This document shows positions 63,711 to 64,000 of a DNA stretch of 64,000 bases, piece after piece. The position numbers and the translations under genes were made by a program. The notes below the pieces were generated by a model. The model saw only the letters and a list, made by a program, of their open reading frames with translations, ran no database searches and was not told where the DNA came from. The DNA comes from Fulvia fulva (Eukaryota > Ascomycota > Dothideomycetes > Mycosphaerellales > Mycosphaerellaceae), in the NCBI RefSeq assembly GCF_020509005.1, contig NC_063012.1, positions 5,456,001-5,520,000 on the forward strand. Reading direction: 5' to 3'. How positions within the stretch are numbered: position 1 is the stretch's first letter; each line of letters opens with the position of its first letter.

Positions 63711-64000
63711 GAGGAATGGGCCAGGAAACATGGAGCCAGATTTGCCCCAGAGAAGTATCAACTCGTCCACTTCAGTAGAGCCAGAAACAGACACAATATG
63801 CAAGCCCCAATCACTATTCAGGGACACACAACAGAACCCTCAAGTGAATTAAGGGTGCTAGGAATATGGATGGATCCAAAGCTCAGCTAGGGACCACAGG
63901 TCAAGAAAGCACAGGCAAGAGCAGACAACAACAGGCAATCAATTGACAGGCTTACAGCCTCCACATGGGGAGCCACATTTGCGAAAGCAAAGGTTATGTA
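63711..64000 (+). pseudogene. LINE ORF2 continuation after the stop, incomplete
   Basis: In the same frame as ORF2: ARKHGARFAPEKYQLVHFSRA and LRVLGIWMDPKL align in order with 18828-18870 and 18950-18970 of the RIPped LINE. One further stop (TAG, 63888-63890) sits where TGG is likely. Cut by the window end. Confidence 0.8.

Larger units (their letters stand above)
60308..64000 (+). mobile_element. Tad1/I-like LINE, little RIP, running off the window
   Basis: Gypsy-A identity stops at CAAGCTC (60301-60307), and a new CA-rich sequence starts with an ATG after 11 nt. It has ORF1 (gag-like, three zinc knuckles) and ORF2 (endonuclease, reverse transcriptase), with the RT domain complete before the first stop. 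The very short lead-in suggests a 5'-truncated copy, the usual fate of LINEs. The coding frame continues past two stops to the window end. Confidence 0.93.

Noticed and set aside
1..64000. CRISPR arrays, rRNA or tRNA genes, bacterial-type operons or defence systems
   Set aside because: No regularly spaced repeats, no cloverleaf or rRNA sequence, and all real genes are intron-bearing or fungal in type. The only tRNA-like match is the primer-binding site at 50501.

Overview
The window is nuclear DNA from a filamentous ascomycete (Pezizomycotina). A Dothideomycete is my guess from overall gene style, but the sequence does not prove it. Three things point to this group: short introns of about 40-200 nt with GTRNGT-type donors and CTRAC-like branch sites, gene families typical of these fungi, and repeats saturated by repeat-induced point mutation (RIP: CpA to TpA on either strand).

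Layout. (1) 1-20165 is a stack of transposons mutated almost to loss of CpA/TpG, while CpG is kept. In order they are the end of a Ty3/gypsy element (gypsy-A copy 1, minus strand), a copia pol remnant (+), a second gypsy (gypsy-B, +), a full-length gypsy-A with two 184-bp LTRs (copy 2, minus) and a Tad1/I-like LINE (+). (2) 20165 to about 45165 is a normal-composition gene island with twelve supported genes: a frameshifted MFS permease, a TatSF1/Cus2-like splicing factor, an ammonium transporter, a CorA-like transporter, a Ctr copper transporter, a 70-residue protein encoded by four exons, a tocopherol-cyclase-like protein, a single-pass Ser/Thr-rich membrane protein, a bHLH transcription factor, a SUZ-domain protein, a secreted alpha/beta hydrolase and a small secreted protein. 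(3) 45165-60307 is RIP-degraded DNA again: gypsy-C (+), then gypsy-A copy 3 (minus). (4) Two much younger elements sit in that dead DNA: a copia element with an open 4.5-kb gag-pol frame, 233/234-identical LTRs and an exact 5-bp target duplication (50267-55803), and a non-RIPped LINE (60308 to the window end) with two overlapping ORFs and two nonsense codons.

Functionally the island is housekeeping and uptake. Four of its first five genes are membrane transporters (organic anion/amide, ammonium, divalent metal, copper). They lie on both strands, so they form a neighbourhood and not a co-transcribed unit. Two secreted products lie convergently at the right edge, beside the repeats. I found no CRISPR array, tRNA, rRNA or recognisable new multigene system. 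What is informative here is the transposon stratigraphy: which elements were mutated, how RIP changed catalytic and metal-binding codons, and which insertions came later and escaped.
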